The translations under genes were made by a program, and so were the position numbers. A stretch of 64,000 bases of DNA. Origin: Paraburkholderia hospita (lineage in GTDB: Bacteria > Pseudomonadota > Gammaproteobacteria > Burkholderiales > Burkholderiaceae). Shown in pieces: positions 63,234-64,000 of the stretch. Location of the stretch: the NCBI RefSeq assembly GCF_002902965.1, contig NZ_CP026106.1, forward strand, positions 1,178,001-1,242,000. The letters are read 5' to 3'. The notes under the pieces were generated by a model that saw only the letters and a program-made list of their open reading frames with translations, was not told where the DNA came from and did not search any database. Within the stretch, counting starts at the first letter, position 1; each line of letters starts with the position of its first letter.

Positions 63234-63578
63234 ATGAGCCGTGATCTTCTTCTGTTGCTCGAACCCGGATTTACCGATCCCCGTTATCCGGGCGAACGTT
63301 TCATCTGTCCCGACGGCGCGCCCATCGAAGGGCTGCTCGCCAGCGACCCGGCGCGCGTTGCAGGGCTCGACGTGCGGCGCGTGCCGTTCGAGCGTCCGCG
63401 CCAGGCCGTCGTCGAAGCACTCGACGAAGCGCATCAAGGCTTGCCCGTGCTCGTGCTGGGCGACGAGCAACCCGCGCCCGCCGATGCGCAGACGCTGGGC
63501 GAGCGCCGCTTCATTACCGACACGCGTCGCATCCTCGACCTGCTTGCCGAGCGCCACGGCTTTCCGAAAGTGCATTGA
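63234..63578 (+). CDS. DUF3088 family protein
   Basis: A 114-residue thioredoxin-like-fold protein of the DUF3088 group: SRDLLLLLEPGFTDPRYPGE, FICPDGAPIEGLLA and LPVLVLGDE followed by a C-terminal helix with DTRRILDLLAERHGFP. It has a single cysteine (FICPDG). Found repeatedly beside sulfonate and alkanesulfonate monooxygenase genes; precise role unknown. The start at 63234 fits the family N-terminus better than the frame from 63153. Confidence 0.8.
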   Translation: MSRDLLLLLEPGFTDPRYPGERFICPDGAPIEGLLASDPARVAGLDVRRVPFERPRQAVVEALDEAHQGLPVLVLGDEQPAPADAQTLGERRFITDTRRILDLLAERHGFPKVH

Positions 63579-63639
63579 CGCATAAGTGAAAGCATCGTGA
63601 GTGCGCGTGCAAGCGCACCCGACACAGCGGAGAATTTCG

Positions 63640-64000
63640 ATGAGCCGTAACACGGCACCGGCCACGCCGCGCCGCCTGCATCTGAACGTCAACATCCTGC
63701 ACTCGGGCTTTGTGCCTTCTGCGTGGCGGCTGGCCGACGCGGACCCGCGCGCATTCGTCGACGTCAATCACTATGTGCGCGTCGCACAGATCGCCGAAGC
63801 GGGCAAACTCGATGCCGTTTTTCTCGCGGATAACGCCGCGATCATCGATCAGATCGATTTCCGTCCCATCACCGCGCTGGAGCCGACCGTGCTGCTCGCG
63901 AGCATCGCCGCCGCGACGACACACATCGGTGTGATCGGCACTGCATCGACGAGCTATAACGAGCCGTACAACATCGCGCGGCGTTTCGCGACCCTCGACC
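63640..64000 (+). CDS. LLM class flavin-dependent monooxygenase, N-terminal part
   Basis: About 120 codons of a luciferase-like monooxygenase (NtaA/SnaA/DszA branch), cut by the window end. It shows LHLNVNILHSGFVPSAWRLA, the VNHYVRVAQIAEAGKLDAVF helix, FLADN and EPTVLLASIAAATTHIGVIG. These enzymes use FMNH2 and oxygen to open C-S or C-N bonds. With the two upstream genes it forms an organosulfur-use cluster. The ATG follows GGAGAATTTCG. Confidence 0.87.
   Translation, partial: MSRNTAPATPRRLHLNVNILHSGFVPSAWRLADADPRAFVDVNHYVRVAQIAEAGKLDAVFLADNAAIIDQIDFRPITALEPTVLLASIAAATTHIGVIGTASTSYNEPYNIARRFATLD

Noticed and set aside
1..64000. CRISPR arrays, tRNA and rRNA genes, phage modules
   Set aside because: No regularly spaced repeats, cloverleaf-like sequences or structural phage genes were seen in reading both strands.

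Overview
The window is GC-rich, densely coded DNA from a member of the Burkholderiales, most likely Paraburkholderia or a close relative. The evidence is the gene content: a Burkholderia-type 433-residue citrate synthase, a Gram-negative trimeric porin, a DUF4148 protein, many LysR/IclR/GntR/AraC regulators, and IS481 and IS110 elements. It reads as an accessory, catabolism-rich part of a multipartite genome. No rRNA, tRNA, CRISPR array or phage block was seen.

Region 1 (0-13 kb) is a catabolic cluster, mostly on the minus strand: a Gal80-like Gfo/Idh/MocA oxidoreductase, a SnoaL-like protein, a homogentisate-dioxygenase-like bicupin, a BKACE-family beta-keto-acid cleavage enzyme, decayed ATPase/permease fragments of an ABC importer, a sugar-type binding protein, a 4,5-dihydroxyphthalate-decarboxylase-like protein (plus strand), and a two-subunit molybdenum enzyme of the pyrogallol-phloroglucinol transhydroxylase/resorcinol hydroxylase family with a divergent MarR regulator. 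Region 2 (13-17 kb) is a three-component Rieske ring hydroxylase (reductase, beta, alpha, plus a coupled 58-residue protein) with a divergent IclR regulator. Region 3 (17-29 kb) is an IclR regulator facing an SDR, an aldehyde dehydrogenase, a second, almost identical bicupin and a second Gal80-like oxidoreductase, then an ABC ATPase-permease fusion, a permease and a porin. Regions 1 and 3 look like two halves of one system. The binding protein survives only in region 1 and the transporter only in region 3. Four of their transcription units share the promoter layout TTGACW-N17-YATNAT.

Region 4 (30-37 kb) is a tightly overlapping six-gene minus-strand operon (ketopantoate-reductase-like, VOC, MaoC, CaiB/BaiF CoA-transferase, AroE, AroQ) with a DMT transporter and a LysR regulator. 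Matching GCAATGA/TCATTGC half-sites lie in front of both the operon and lysR. Region 5 (37-46 kb) has an IS110 remnant, AraC, an EmrB-type exporter, hydrolases, an MreB paralogue and citrate synthase with a strong terminator. Region 6 (45.8-47.8 kb) is a long imperfect palindrome split by an intact IS481 element with a 6-bp target duplication.

Region 7 (48-61 kb) contains a glycogen-debranching-type glycosidase, a DUF2278 protein, VOC, an AMP-dependent ligase, GntR, two paralogous orphan response regulators flanking a LuxR-type regulator and a small protein, an HdeA-like chaperone, a PapA-like acyltransferase, and a TetR/cysteine hydrolase pair with matching operators. Region 8 (61-64 kb) is the start of a sulfur/sulfonate-type cluster: a truncated binding-protein remnant, a sigma54-like promoter, an SfnB/DszC-like dehydrogenase, DUF3088 and an LLM flavin monooxygenase cut by the window edge.
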